From Hyaloscypha bicolor E (taxonomy: Eukaryota; Ascomycota; Leotiomycetes; Helotiales; Hyaloscyphaceae), in assembly GCF_002865645.1 (NCBI RefSeq), contig NW_020194515.1:806001-870000 (forward strand): a stretch of 64,000 bases of DNA, written 5' to 3'. Below, piece by piece: positions 22,607 to 34,315 of the stretch. The notes below the pieces were generated by a model. That model searched no databases and was not told where the DNA came from. It was given only the letters and a program-made list of their open reading frames with translations. The first letter of the stretch is position 1. The number at the start of each line of letters is the position of its first letter. The position numbers and the translations under genes were made by a program.

Positions 22607-23865
22607 TCAGACACAAAGCGTTTGCCAATCCCGGGCTTCGCAAGCTTGATTTTCCCCCCAAGAAGTAATCGGAATGAATTGACCTTTATGAATAGCATTG
22701 AAATAAACTATTTCATGCCTTGGGCCATTATGATTACCTCTCCTGACTCTTTCGTATATATTCAAAGCTTGTCTCACACTATCCTCGCCCGCCACATGCA
22801 TTTTCATGTCATTCCCCTTGAATCGTACTTGGTGACATGAGCAAGAACGGTCTCGCCATAAAAAATGGTATTTTAGGATCAGGTTCTCCCTCCCCATTGA
22901 GCGTGCAATGTGTCGGGCCTGGTTCGACCCGTGGTCCATCAAGCCAGAACTTGACAAATCGAGTATCAACATGTTTGCTTTTGAAATCTTCTGCGACATC
23001 CAGCAGGGACTTTAGACTTCCCAAACTCTCACATGGGAAAAATTTGTTCCCGCACATAATGTGGGTATTGATGTCAAGCTTAAGCTTGTTCTCTTCCTCC
23101 AGCTCGCGGAGACCGTGTAAATAAACGGTGTTAGCGGAGGCTTCTTGTATCAAGGCGATCCCAAATTTGTGACAAGAGTTGATTCCATATATGGTCGACT
23201 TCTTGATTCTTGGCAAGGGCCAAACTGGTAACTTCAACCATGCATCTCCTGGACCTGCTTCCATCAGCTCCTCTGTCATCATCCCGTCTACTCTTCTGAC
23301 ATCCACACCTCTTGGAGGTGGAACTGTCCTCTCAGCTTCGGGAATAACTCCAATTCTTTTGAGGCCCTCAGTGTTAAGTAGGACTTTGTGAAGGGAGGTA
23401 TCTCGCACTAGCACCGGGGTATCTGGAAATTGTTCACAGAGATATTTCTGGCTTTCCATCAGTAAACATCTCGGAAGGGTAGTAATTTCCAAATATCCAG
23501 TCTCCTACGACTTTTGAAAACTTGTAAAGACAGTGACGATCTTTTAAAGTGATCCCAAGACTGTGTTCGTTTGTTTCGCCACCGATACCAGTCTGCAATT
23601 GCCTTTTCTCTCCAGCAGAGAGAAGGTGCGTATGCTCATCGTACATATCAGGCATGATGAATTGTTGTCTGAGATCGTAAGTCACAAGGCCCCTCACTTT
23701 TGCAATGCTCAGGATCTCATCAGTTGTGCCGACAACTTCGAAAGTGCCTGCGGTTGGAAGAATAAAGCCGGAAGCCAATGGTTGCGACTTGTCCACAGTG
23801 TAGACTCTGCCATTGAGATATGCAACAGGGTTGTTGGATGTCTTTGAGGGGTAATGCTTAGCCAT
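22607..23865 (-). pseudogene. Amidohydrolase (amidohydrolase-3/YtcJ-like) relic
   Basis: Starts at 23865 with MAKHYPSKT, then AYLNGRVYTVD and a metal-site region FIMPDMYDEHTHLL where the family has GFxDxHxH. The frame breaks near 23453-23460: the text continues as ESQKYLCEQFPDTPVLVRDT in a second frame down to about 22880, then as MKMHVAGEDSVRQALN and NGPRHEIVYFNAIH in a third frame, which degenerates before 22607. Family enzymes are about 540-600 residues; roughly the last 150-200 are missing. They hydrolyse amide or related bonds using metal ions. The two frame breaks and the lost C-terminus make it a pseudogene. Confidence 0.85.
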
Positions 23866-24636
23866 TTGGAAGTAGTGATGGAACGGGATTAGACAGAAAA
23901 TGGGAATTGGCTTTAAAAAAAAAATAGCAACTCGGCGCATTTCGTCCTACTTCGCTTGCTCTAGGCCTATGTCCATGAAGCATTTGACTACTCTGCCAGC
24001 TCTGGCCAGAGCTCAGCAATTCTCAAAAAGCTTGTTCTATTTTTTTTATCATTGCAACAGCTGTTCCGGGGTACATCCCCACCATGGGTAGGTTCTCTTC
24101 GATGAGTCGGACACCACCCCGAAGCAGCCAGGTTTTTCGAGGAGCTGATTGGAAAGGGAGACGACCTACAATGCAAAACCCGTACTGAAACGAGATCTGA
24201 AGAGATAGTAACGGTTTGGATCTGTAGTCCACCAATCAGGAGCGCCGCAAATATGCTCTGCTGTGGGTAGGTCGAAAGTGGGGTGGCGCTGGGATTTCTT
24301 CCTTGGGCTATGCGCTAGGACCAACATCAAACAACAAGACTGCTAGAACTTCATCAAAGAATTCTTCCTGCTTTGCAATCATTTGATGTTTATGTTACAT
24401 AATATTACCGTGGGTGTTGTCAACGGTAGAGTGCATGAACCTCTCCCATGGTGAGGTACCGCTTACGACTTCCTCATCCGGCAAACTAGCCGCGGACGAT
24501 TGTGGACTACTTCAAGCCTTAGCATACATCTTTCCACTTATATCTGTTTCTAGATTTTTGTTGAATGCTATCACTACAATTGTCTTTTCTATTGATCTCA
24601 CTCACAAAAATTTTCTTACTCATAAAATTTGCAAAC
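23866..24636. other. Divergent intergenic region
   Basis: About 770 bp between the amidohydrolase relic (-) and the copper amine oxidase (+). It should hold the amine oxidase promoter. No separate gene was recognised. Confidence 0.5.
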
Positions 24637-26995
24637 ATGTCTCCAACTCCTCACCCCCTACAGATGCTCTCCGTTGAAGAGACGGAAAAAGCTCGCGATA
24701 TCGTGCTGGCCCGTCACCCAGATCACGTCATTGAGTTTCGTCAAGTGGATTTGAAAGAACCATGCAAGAAAGATCTCGTGCCGTTCCTTCAAATTGAGCA
24801 TGATGGTCAACTCTACCAGATGACGTCGAGGCCTCCACGAATGGCTGAATGCCACTACGATATAATTGCTGCAGATAGGGCGATTCAGTATCACGAATCA
24901 TTGGTTGACCTAGAACAAGGGAAGATGGTAGAAAATATCGTGGTGGGCAAGGAATTCTGTCCCAGTCTAACACTGTAAGATAATTTTTTAGAGTAAAGTG
25001 AGGCCGTTGTTAACTTGGAATTTTAGCGGAGAGTTCGATACTTTGATTGAAGTCTGCGAAGCTTCCGCGGTCTTTAAATCTGCCATCAAAGAGCTCAATC
25101 TTCCATCTCATATGGAAGCCATTATCGAGCCTTGGCCATATGGAAGCCTCGAAGTCGGCGACGAGCCAGGCCGCTATTTCCAAGACCTTGTCTACGTAAG
25201 GGACACTCGCAATGGAAACAATCCAGACTCCAACTTCTACTCATTCCCTATCCCGATGATTCCAGTGGTTGACTACTACAAGCGAGAGCTTGTCAGAATC
25301 GAGAAACTGGCTACTGGTGGAAAGGGCGACCCTTTGACCGCATCTGCTCGCGACTCAATGAACCATCCGCTAGCTCACTGCACTACTGCGGAATATGTGC
25401 CAGAGTTAATCGAGGGTGGAGTTCGCAAAGATCTCAAGGAGCTGAGTGTAGTTCAGCCAGATGGACCTTCATTCAAGGTCTCAGACGGATCCTTAGTTGA
25501 GTGGCAAAAGTGGCGATTTCGTGTTTCATTTACGGCCAGAGAAGGGGTTGTCATTCACGATGTCCAATACGATAATTGGGATGTCTTCTATCGCCTTTCA
25601 ATCAGTGAGATGGTGAGCTCCTCGTGTCCTTCCCGTGAAGAATTTTATCTGACGGAAATTTAGACGGTACCATACGCAGATCCTCGTGCCCCATTCCATC
25701 GCAAGCAGGCTTTCGACTTTGGTGAAGGCGGAGCTGGCATGTGCGCGAATAACTTATCACTAGGCTGTGACTGCTTAGGCGCGATCAAGGTAACTCAACA
25801 TCATCCTGCTCAAGTTGATCTGACTGGTTGCTAACACCATCGCCTTCCTGCAGTACTTCGATGCCGTCACAGTTGGCAAGGATGGAGCTGTCAAGGTTCA
25901 ACCAAATGTCATTTGTCTTCATGAACAGGACAACGGCATCGGGTGGAAGCACACAAACTGGCGCACTGGCCGTGCGGTCGTCACTCGCAACCGTGAGCTC
26001 GTTGTACAATTTATTCTCACCCTGGCCAACTACGAGTACATCTTTGCGTACAAGCTCAACCTTTCCGGCGAGCTTGATATCGAAGTCCGGGCCACCGGAA
26101 TTGTGTCATGTGTCAATATTGATGCCGGCAAGGCCAGCGAGTACGGCAACGTCGTGAACCCGGGAGTTCTCGCACAGAACCACCAGCACATATTCGCAGT
26201 GCGCATAGATCCTGCCATCGATGGCCATGCAAATACCGTCATCCAAGAAGAGTCTGTTGCAGAACCCATGAACAGCAAAACAAATCCCATGGGCAATTTC
26301 TACCGCGTCGTGCAGACCCCTATCACTCGGTCACAGTGGGCTGATGCAGCGCCCCTCAGAAATCGTATCTTCAAGATTGTTAACCCCTCTAAGCTGAACC
26401 CCATCAGTATGAAACCTGTGGGCTACAAGCTTGTGCCACCACCAACCCAGCTGCTACTCGCGGACCAAAGATCTCTCCAAGCAAAGCGAGCGCTTTATGC
26501 TCAACACCATGTCTGGGTCACAAAATATAAGGATGGAGAGTTATGGGCTGCTGGAGCTTACCCCTTTCAGAGTCAAGGAGAGGTTGGTGGCGTTCAGGAT
26601 ATGGTGGACCGAGGAGACGATGTTGAGAACGAGGATGTGGTTGTCTGGTCGGTTTTTGGGCTCACACACAATCCGAGGGTCGAGGATTGGCCTGTTATGT
26701 GAGCTTTCAGCCTTTCAATCTTTATTTCTCTTCATATTTTTCTTCCCACGATCGAGGGTCATGCTAAATATCCACTAACAATGATTTAAATAGGCCAGTC
26801 GAGATTCACCAAATTCAGCTAAAACCGACCGATTTCTTTGTGACTAATCCAAGTATTGATGTACCGAGCAATAAAAACTTTGCCAGTCAGTTGGTCGAAA
26901 ATGGAAAGTGTTCTGGCAAGGACCTGACTAATTTGAATGGCTCAAACGGGGTGATCACTGCCATTAATGGATCCACAAATGGAGTGGTACATTGA
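24637..26995 (+). CDS. Copper-containing primary amine oxidase
   Basis: Oxidises primary amines to aldehydes with release of NH3 and H2O2, using Cu(II) and a topaquinone cofactor; fungal members are often peroxisomal or cytosolic. Exons 24637-24974, 25027-25612, 25664-25789, 25854-26698 and 26794-26995 give 698 residues, normal length. The TPQ precursor is Tyr410 in ANYEYIF. The copper ligands are His460 and His462 (NHQHIF) and His622 (LTHNPRVEDWP). The catalytic-base Asp326 lies in AFDFGEGGAG. FYRLSISEMTVPYADPRAPF is restored across intron 2. All catalytic residues are present. No C-terminal SKL peroxisomal signal is seen (it ends GVVH). It is divergent from an amidohydrolase relic, which suggests a former amine/amide catabolic pair. 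Confidence 0.95.
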
Positions 26996-27236
26996 AACCA
27001 GTCGATGGATTGTAAGAGAAGTTGAAAATGTTGGCAGTGAAATTCACTCGTTTGGTGCTCTAGAGGCTCTTTTCAGAATTCTAGCACTCAAATATTCATC
27101 AGGAGTCTAAAGCAAATCGTTCGAATAGAAACAGACTTCGAACTTTGGGCATATCGCTCCCTAGTTTTAGCAAATGTTCCCCCTGATCTCTCTCCACAGG
27201 AACTTGCTACGAGCTCCTCTCGATAGTAGGGTAGTG

Positions 27237-28006
27237 TTGGGGGCCGAATAGCGGGGTAGAGTTGCAAAGAACAACGCACAGCTCACTCCGACACTTCAGA
27301 GTTTCTCCTGGCTTGGTGATCAAAATTACATACCTTCAGTAAAAGAGATAATTTTGAAAGAATCTACCAAGTTTCAATTGATTTAATAGCAAAAATTGAA
27401 GTAGTTGTTGAGATGCTTTGAAGTGCTGGTGGTTAATCTGATGAGCTGCCTCGCGGAATGTGACTCGCTGAATTGCCCTATAATCCAAGTAGCCCTACCT
27501 CTCTTTCTGGAGAATTTCAAAAACTCTAACATTCTGCTTGAAAGAATTAACCGATCGTGCGCATATCTGATCGAGAATGATATCCCGAACCCTCACCCAT
27601 CTCCCATCTCCCATACGAACTTCACCAAAGGATCTGGCTCTTCAGCCTGCCTCAAAGTTGTGCCATCGCAGCCGCATGTTATCCCCTCTACTAACTATGC
27701 CACATCGATGAGTACTTCCTTCTCATCATTATACTCCTCGAACTCATCTTCTAAATCTTTCACAAATCTCAAACGAACTCCCTTTTCTTCGCAAGGTCGT
27801 ATGAATGGCTGCGCGGGGCCCAAGTCAAAACACCCCAATACCAGACAAACCGTAAGAATTTCAAGCTATGCAAATTCTATTAAATTTGATACCGCAGGTT
27901 ATGAGCATGCTAGTTAATTGATTACATTTATTCCGAAGGACTCGGGGCTTTGAAGTCAGGGCATTCGTCAACATTCTCACAGATACCCCGCTATTTCGGC
28001 CCCCAA
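27237..28006. mobile_element. About 770-bp element with 22-bp terminal inverted repeats
   Basis: The left end reads TTGGGGGCCGAATAGCGGGG then TA. The right end, on the reverse strand, reads TTGGGGGCCGAAATAGCGGG then GTA, so they differ by one inserted A. A solo copy of the terminus lies at 12514-12542. No clean target duplication was found. The interior has a 170-codon plus-strand ORF (27405-27917) of unclear reality; the minus strand at about 27700-27830 reads PFIRPCEEKGVRL, then KDLEDEFEEYNDEKEVLIDV before a stop, which looks like fossil coding. Whether it is a transposon or a captured fragment is open. Confidence 0.65.
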
Positions 28007-28393
28007 TTGTTGTCCTGCCTTCCCTGAAGCGAGCCCTTATCGCTGCAATTCTTAGCGAGTTTAAGGGGCTGTTACGGAAGGCCGTACCACAGCATTGATT
28101 TAGAATCAGTCATCGACCGATGGTAAACCCACCCTTTCAACAAAAGTTGCGGCTTGCAACTATCAACGAAAAGATCATAAATACTCACTCCTAAATCACA
28201 AAATAAAGAGCACCAAGAAGGTAGGTAGACAGTCGAGGTATGAAATGAGGGTTGGGATGCATCTACGTGCAATACTTGAACGCGACACCAACTTTCCGGC
28301 CCCAAATCCATCGAACAACGGGGAGATGAAGTTTACGACGGCCTAGACTCTACACTCGCAGCAGCAGTCCCCCTTCGAGGAACAAATAATACA

Positions 28394-28616
28394 ATGAGCG
28401 ACTTCCAAGCCAAGGTATACGCAGCAGAACACCAAGCCAGACAACAATATAAACAGCTTCAAAAACGCCTTGATATTATCGAGCAGCAAAACCAAGATAT
28501 GAAGAAATTGGTATCGGGAAAGCAACCCCAAATCCAATACGCTATTCCGGCCAACGACTTCCAGCGAAACGCACGTTACCAAAACAAGCATTTTATCCGA
28601 AGTTGCTTCAACCTGG
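28394..28616 (+). CDS. Possible first exon of a small coiled-coil protein (unrecognised)
   Basis: From ATG 28394 the frame encodes a Gln/Lys-rich helix (AAEHQARQQYKQLQKRLDII) of coiled-coil character, then NDFQRNARYQNKHF, and reaches a strong donor (GTAAGC) at about 28617. A later open stretch after an acceptor near 28855 could be a second exon, but I could not prove the join. No family was recognised. Confidence 0.3.
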
Positions 28617-30026
28617 TGGTAAGCGGGACAAAGGGAGATTATTCTTGTCAACTTCTGGCTTGCTGTCATTTCCTTCCCTTAGCCAGCGCCGACCCCGCCC
28701 TTCTAACCTTCTTTTCCGCCTCCCTGGTTCTTTCCATGACCCTAACATTCAGCACCTGGCAAGAGATATAGAAATTAACACCGAAGTTGCCGTCATGAGC
28801 TTCCCCAGCCGACTCATCTTCTTCTTCGGAGTAGCAAATAATGACCTCTTCTAGGTTCGACTCTTCTTTTATATTTCTAATTGCAAAAACAAAGCCGACG
28901 GAAAAGTGGGAGGAGAGCATTGGGGAAGGAAGAAACACACCTGCAAACAAATTTCCGAACTTTTTAGCAAGTCGTCCATGTCGAAATCGAACTCTCTCTT
29001 ACAAACTGACGTATCTAGCCCACCACCAATGACTTACCTGTAAATACCCCTCCCTTCCCTCCATACTAATGAATACTAACACAAAAGGGAGAAGAGATCA
29101 TCCAACATTGCGTGTATGTAAAGCGTAACACGTGAATATTAACACAAATTTCCAGCTAAAGCAACTAAACCAACAATTTAAGTAATACCTTCCTCAGCAG
29201 ACACCAGGTCCATGGCGGGGAAGAGTGAGATGAGATAACTCTTGTTGTCAACTCCTAGCTTGCTGTCATCCCTCCTTACCACCGATATCATCCTCAATGT
29301 CCCCAACGTACCCGTACTTCCACTCTTCCTCCCGCTGGCCCTCCCGCCCTCCCCGTCCTGCTTTCAAATTCAACGTTCAACTTAGCGTCTAGTAATTGAT
29401 CCACCTACCCCTTCCCCAGACTTTCGTGTTCTACCTCTAATGCCACGCCAAATTCAACTCTCTGTTCTCAAGACTCCGGAGAATCGTTTGAAGGAGGCGT
29501 TTCTTCAAATTTGTCTGGACCCGGTCGTGGGATGCCGGAAATGAGAAGGGTTTGTTGTCAATCTCTATTTTGCTGTCATCTCATCCCAACCCTCACTTGG
29601 GTTCGCTCTTCAGGTTGCAGTACCAACATACCGACAATCGACCTGCTGGCAGTGACAACGCCTCAAATTTTTCAGCCAGAAACTCCGGCAGCGAAGCCCC
29701 CCCTCCCCCAAGAAAAAAACCCCCCCGCACATAACGCCATGGTATCATCTTGATCTCCTGGACTTTGACGTGTTGAAGACATATGGCCCTAATTTATAGA
29801 TCACCACTGGGCGCAAGGGGCTCTGAATACTTGAAAATCATTCATTCAAAGTTATTTTCTCAATGATCGCTCCGTCCGGATGTCCTGGCGGAGGCTTCTC
29901 TATCAACGACTTTTGTAAAGAAAAGGAAAACAAAATAACACCAATAACGCCAGTCTGGTATCATGCCCACTCGTCTTCAATGGTTTCCCACGCCGAATCC
30001 CAAACCCCCACCATATCCTCTCGCCC
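28617..30026. other. Gene-poor region with a three-copy sequence motif
   Basis: No certain gene. A related word recurs at about 28645-28672, 29241-29270 and 29548-29578: (TTG)TTGTCAAnTnCTnnnTTGCTGTCATnnC. Each copy lies in a pyrimidine-rich setting. A C-rich run (29706-29728) ends one short ORF. Confidence 0.45.
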
Positions 30027-31311
30027 TTAAGCCCTCTGTCTTCTCCTAGTGATCTCGAAAATCTGAAGCAAACCTCCCACCGTAGCATTAATATTCTCAA
30101 TAATATCCGGCATCTTAGTATACGCACCCTCCTTCACGACCGCCACGAGCGCAAGATACTTATTAACCTCCCGCAACAGAATCGGTCTCCTACCATCCGT
30201 GAGCACAATGCAGCTCTCCGCATCCTTGCACGCAACCTGATGCTCAAGCTTCTTATTCCACGGCGGGCCTTCAAGACGCTCGATATACTCATCCGGGCGA
30301 TTCCAGCCATATATCTCTGAGATGTCGACAATGACGTCGATGTAATCGCTGCAGATCTCATAGGACGGCATATCGACGGGGGAGGAATCGGTGGCAATGT
30401 AGATCTTAGAGAGGACGTCGAAGAGATACGCTTTCTCGAAGCCGGATTTCTGGCAGCAGTTATTGAGCAGGGCTTCCAGGTACGGCAGGTGCGGGATGAG
30501 TTTCTGGATGACTTTGGAGAAGGCTTCGAAGATGGAGTGGTTGTATATGGAGGTGAGGTGGAAGTTGATGGGGGCGTTCTCGACGCCATGATCCGAGAGC
30601 TCGTCTTGGATACGCTGCGTAACGTCGCGCTGGATGTCGAGCTTGTAGTCGTCCGACAGGCCGTCAACTTTGTGGATGAAGACTTCGATGTTGATGTTTG
30701 GGTAGGTAGGCTGCAGGTTCAGGATGGTGCTGTTGAGGCGGTTGATGGCTTCGAGGTACTCGTCTTGGGCGTCGATGACCCAGATCAGGGCTCCAATTTC
30801 GCCGAAGATGGCGTCGAGGTCGAAGGATGGGTCTGCCCAGTCAACTTGGCCGGGGAAGTCCCAGACCTGGAAATCCATGAAAGAGCTGGAGTTGTCAGCA
30901 TGTGTCTTACAAAAAGGGGCTGGGAGGCTCACTGCATCGAATCCTTCTGGATCCGAGCCGTAGACTCGAGGAACAGTGTCTCATTTGGGGGCATCTTATG
31001 GAATACAACACTCGAGATGGACGACTTTCCGCTTCTGCATCTTGTCAGTGACGCCATGATATCAAGGGTTGCAAAGCTCACCTTCGCTGACCCATCAATA
31101 GCAATCTCGGCTTGCCTCTCGCGGCGGCACCTGGAGCAGGCGCAGGGGCCCTCGCAGGGTCAATCCTTTGGACATTGGCTCGATTCTGTTCGTGAATACG
31201 TTCAAGAGTAAGCTGAACTGGACTGATATGACGGACGGGGCCTTGACGTGGAGGACCATTGTAGCTGCGATCCAGCTTGATCCTCCTACGGCCGGTCTCA
31301 AGAAGAGGCAT
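30027..31311 (-). CDS. gtr2: Gtr2/RagC-type Rag GTPase
   Basis: A small GTPase of the Rag family that pairs with Gtr1/RagA on the vacuole, as part of the EGO/Ragulator complex, to signal amino-acid sufficiency to TORC1. Exons 31311-31082, 31034-30933 and 30885-30027 give 396 residues, like RagC. The P-loop GQRRSGKS (about 74-81) is created by the first splice. [12 protein letters not shown] is the effector region, [10 protein letters not shown] is G3, [13 protein letters not shown] fits the G4 (HKVD) box, and the C-terminal half carries the roadblock fold with [10 protein letters not shown]. Two GT-AG introns are needed and both restore family text. The N-terminal 65 residues are an unstructured Pro/Ala-rich leader. 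High confidence. Confidence 0.95.
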
Positions 31312-33210
31312 GATGTTGGTAGCAAGTAGCGAAAGAAGCAAGGAACCCGCGTAGTGGAGCAAGATGTAGATGTTTGACGCAACTGTGCGTGTCACGAAAG
31401 TGACGGGTTGAGACTGTGGGGTGTTTTGATAGCCAAACGCAAGGCTGATAGCACAGAAATCCCCCACACCGTGCCTCAAAGCTTGGAGACAGAAACAGGC
31501 AATCTCCTTGTGATTTGTTTGCGCGACCCTCGTCGGTCCGTGAAAAGTCTCGGTTGACGACCGATCTCGAGGACTCGGGGTCGGGTACATGAATATGATA
31601 TTCGGTCGTTCGGCGACGCGCAGGCCAGCACCTCTCTCCATGCCAGCCATTCTGTAGCTCGACTGACACTCACCAGACGATATATACCGCCAGCTGGAAA
31701 CATGCGGGCCAGAAAACACGATGCTCATGCGCTGAACTGACGTCGGTACAGTGACTCAGCGTCGGACAGTAATGACTGGCTCCGCGCTCTCGGGTGACTC
31801 TGATCCATCTCGAATCAAGCAGAGAGTCTTGGTGATACAGGTCTCTCTCTTCGATGCACAGTAGAGGATCACCGTCCATGCGTTTTCTGGAAAGAGGGAA
31901 CTGCAAGAAGGGTCTAGGATTTCGATCTGCCGTTCCTGGCCGGGGATGCTGTGCTCCCGCCAGATCAAATCTGTGGAATGCGGATGTCCTCGATGTCGAC
32001 CCCCTGGCAAACCTCAAGTCCATCCTCCATCTCCAAATTCAGATGTAGAAATGAATGACGATCTCTGTTCTGGAAGTAGAATAATGGTCACGTACCTCCA
32101 TCGTGCTAGTGACTGTAAATCCCGGGATTGGCTGGTCACGCTTTTGAAGGAGCTGGACGATTCTTAGCATGGTCTGCAATTTGCGTCTGGTCAGAGTTCG
32201 GGCCATCCTCACTCGACTCTTTCTTTCTTACTTGATTTGATATCTACGCCTCTCCCAGCCTGTGCGAATCATTAGCTCCTCTCTTTGTTCTCTGCGTTGC
32301 CCCTTATCGCGGGGTACTGGGGTGAGCTGTCACCTACCGGCCCAGAGTGATGCTTGCAGGCCCAACGGTATCGCAATTGTTCGAGCCTAGGGAGCCAATT
32401 GCGAGTATTGCGAATGGGGAATGTGATGGTTGGTGGATGGATGGGAGTTGGGATGGAGCGGTGAAGGTTTTGATTGGGAAAGATGAGTTGTGGTTCAGTT
32501 TTGCGGTTTGCATAGCCTTGCCGCGAATTTTCGCGGGGCGTTGATGTCGCTGGGAACAGGCGAAAACCCCGCTCTCCATCCACAGGGGACCACTTATTAT
32601 CATATTTCGTCTCGAATGTATACGTTGGGTGCTCTATGGGGGAGCATTCGTCTTATACTTCACAGGAACAATAATTCGTCTAACGACTCGATAGTTAATA
32701 TTGTGGGTACCGAGGAGAGAGCGGTCAACCTTGGTCCAGGCTTCAGTGGGGGTTTCGTGGGTATCGACAAGATTATGCACGAAATCTATGGTATCGAGTC
32801 TGTACTCTAACAGATCTCATTTTCAACGGGAGACTACAGCAGGAGATCATCCGAGGCCGGTTACAGTACCAGATCTTGCATGATGCAAGTCACACGTATT
32901 TGAAGCCTCAAGCCTCGATCACGTTATACAGTAATTTCACAAAGGCATCACAATCGAGAAGCGAGATGTGTGCAGTGGAAGTCCGAAGAACTTCTATTAA
33001 GATGGGGCCTGAGCCATCTGATCTGAGAGGACATTATACGTAATCTACTACCTTGTCATAAAAGACATGCCATGCTCTATCCAATCCCAATGTGCATGTA
33101 GAATCGCTCCCTAACGCCGCGCTGTGCAAGGAAGCAAAATCAAAATGCAGGTCGTCGTCGTCGTCTATCTCACGTGTCCATCGCCTCCAATACACCATGA
33201 ACTTGAGCCA
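31312..33210. other. Intergenic, no gene recognised
   Basis: About 1.9 kb upstream of Gtr2 and downstream of the MIF-like gene. Overlapping ORFs on both strands (for example 31670-32023, 32490-32810) show no domain. A regulatory region or long UTR is likely. Confidence 0.45.
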
Positions 33211-34315
33211 TTATCCTGCCTTGCCAAATATCGTAGCAATAAAGCTCTTTCTCCGTCCCATTTTCTGCGCTTTCTCGGCCCTCTTGTCCATAGGACTCTT
33301 CTCGCTCGGGATCGCAGGCAGTGGCGGGGTCTCGCGCGAGCGAGCGCTCATTGGGGGTGTGGGAGAGGAGTGTTCGTTGTGTGTTGGGAGAGTGTTCTTG
33401 GAGGTTCGCAAGGACCTCATGCTGTGTCTCCGCTTGCTCTTCGCCGTGCTTTTAGATAAACTTCTTTGTAGACTCGAGTTGTTCTCAGCATTTTCCTTCT
33501 CCAGCTCCTCGATTTCGCCGGTGATAGTCTTGCCATCCGTCGCCAGGTTGTCCTCCGACATAGCCAAGAACTTAACCACTCCTCGATTCGAAGCAACTCC
33601 CAGGCTTTCTTCCATGGCCTTTGCCAGCAAAGTTGCATTCCGCTTGTTCGTGGCAGGTTGGAGTTGAGAGTTTACGGCGGTTATGGTAAGGGTATACGCA
33701 GGATCGAAGTTGCCTCCGAAGAGCATACAGCAAGAATGTGCCACCGTGACAACGATAGAATTCTCGGGTCTTTGGTATCGAGTAGAGAGGTGGTAAGACA
33801 GGTCGGTAATAAAAGTGTACTCATCGGAGATCTAGATATTGTTAGCAGAGATACAAAGTATAAGAGTCGAGGGAACATACAATGACATTGGTTCTCACAT
33901 CTGCCAAAATTGGGGATTCCTTGAGGACCCGTTCACGAGCTGAACTGTTGGACTCTCGGGCTGAAAATACATCCTGATAGTATTGACTCTTCCTCTTTGC
34001 TATCTGCTTCTGCTCGGGAGTCTTCGCATCTGAGAATATTGCCTGGTCGCCAGGTGTGCCACGGTCGATATTTCGAGTAATCCGTTGCTCCTCCCTCGTA
34101 GTTGCCGACGTGCTTGTTGTAATTGACGGGCTTCCCCCCCTCGGGCTTGCGTGACGCATCGCGATATCGCTGTCGGCAGGCGAAGGTGGTAGTTCTATGA
34201 GGAGCTCTCTCTTCTTTATCGGATCTGGAAGATGCTGTTCTGGGGAGGATGGTAAGGACTTCTCAGGGTCGTATCTTTGAGAGGTTGTGTCGATTGTCCG
34301 AACCGAGCCTGGCAT
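33211..34315 (-). CDS. MIF/tautomerase-superfamily protein with long N-terminal extension
   Basis: Exons 34315-33881 and 33831-33211 (intron with GTATGT and CTAG) give 351 residues. The first 110-120 are Ser/Pro/Lys-rich and disordered. The MIF-like fold lies about 135-245: DVRTNVIISDEYTFITDLS, RPENSIVVTVAHSCCMLFGG, DPAYTLTITAV, then AKAMEESLGV and KFLAMSEDNLATDGKTI. The C-terminal tail is a basic/Ser-rich region with coiled character (EIEELEKENAE). In animal MIF the catalytic residue is the N-terminal proline, which is absent here because of the extension, so tautomerase activity is doubtful; this layout is common in fungi. Its role is unknown. Confidence 0.85.

Noticed and set aside
27405..27917. 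170-codon plus ORF inside the TIR element as a transposase
   Set aside because: No DDE, HTH or zinc-finger pattern was seen, and the opposite strand looks more protein-like.
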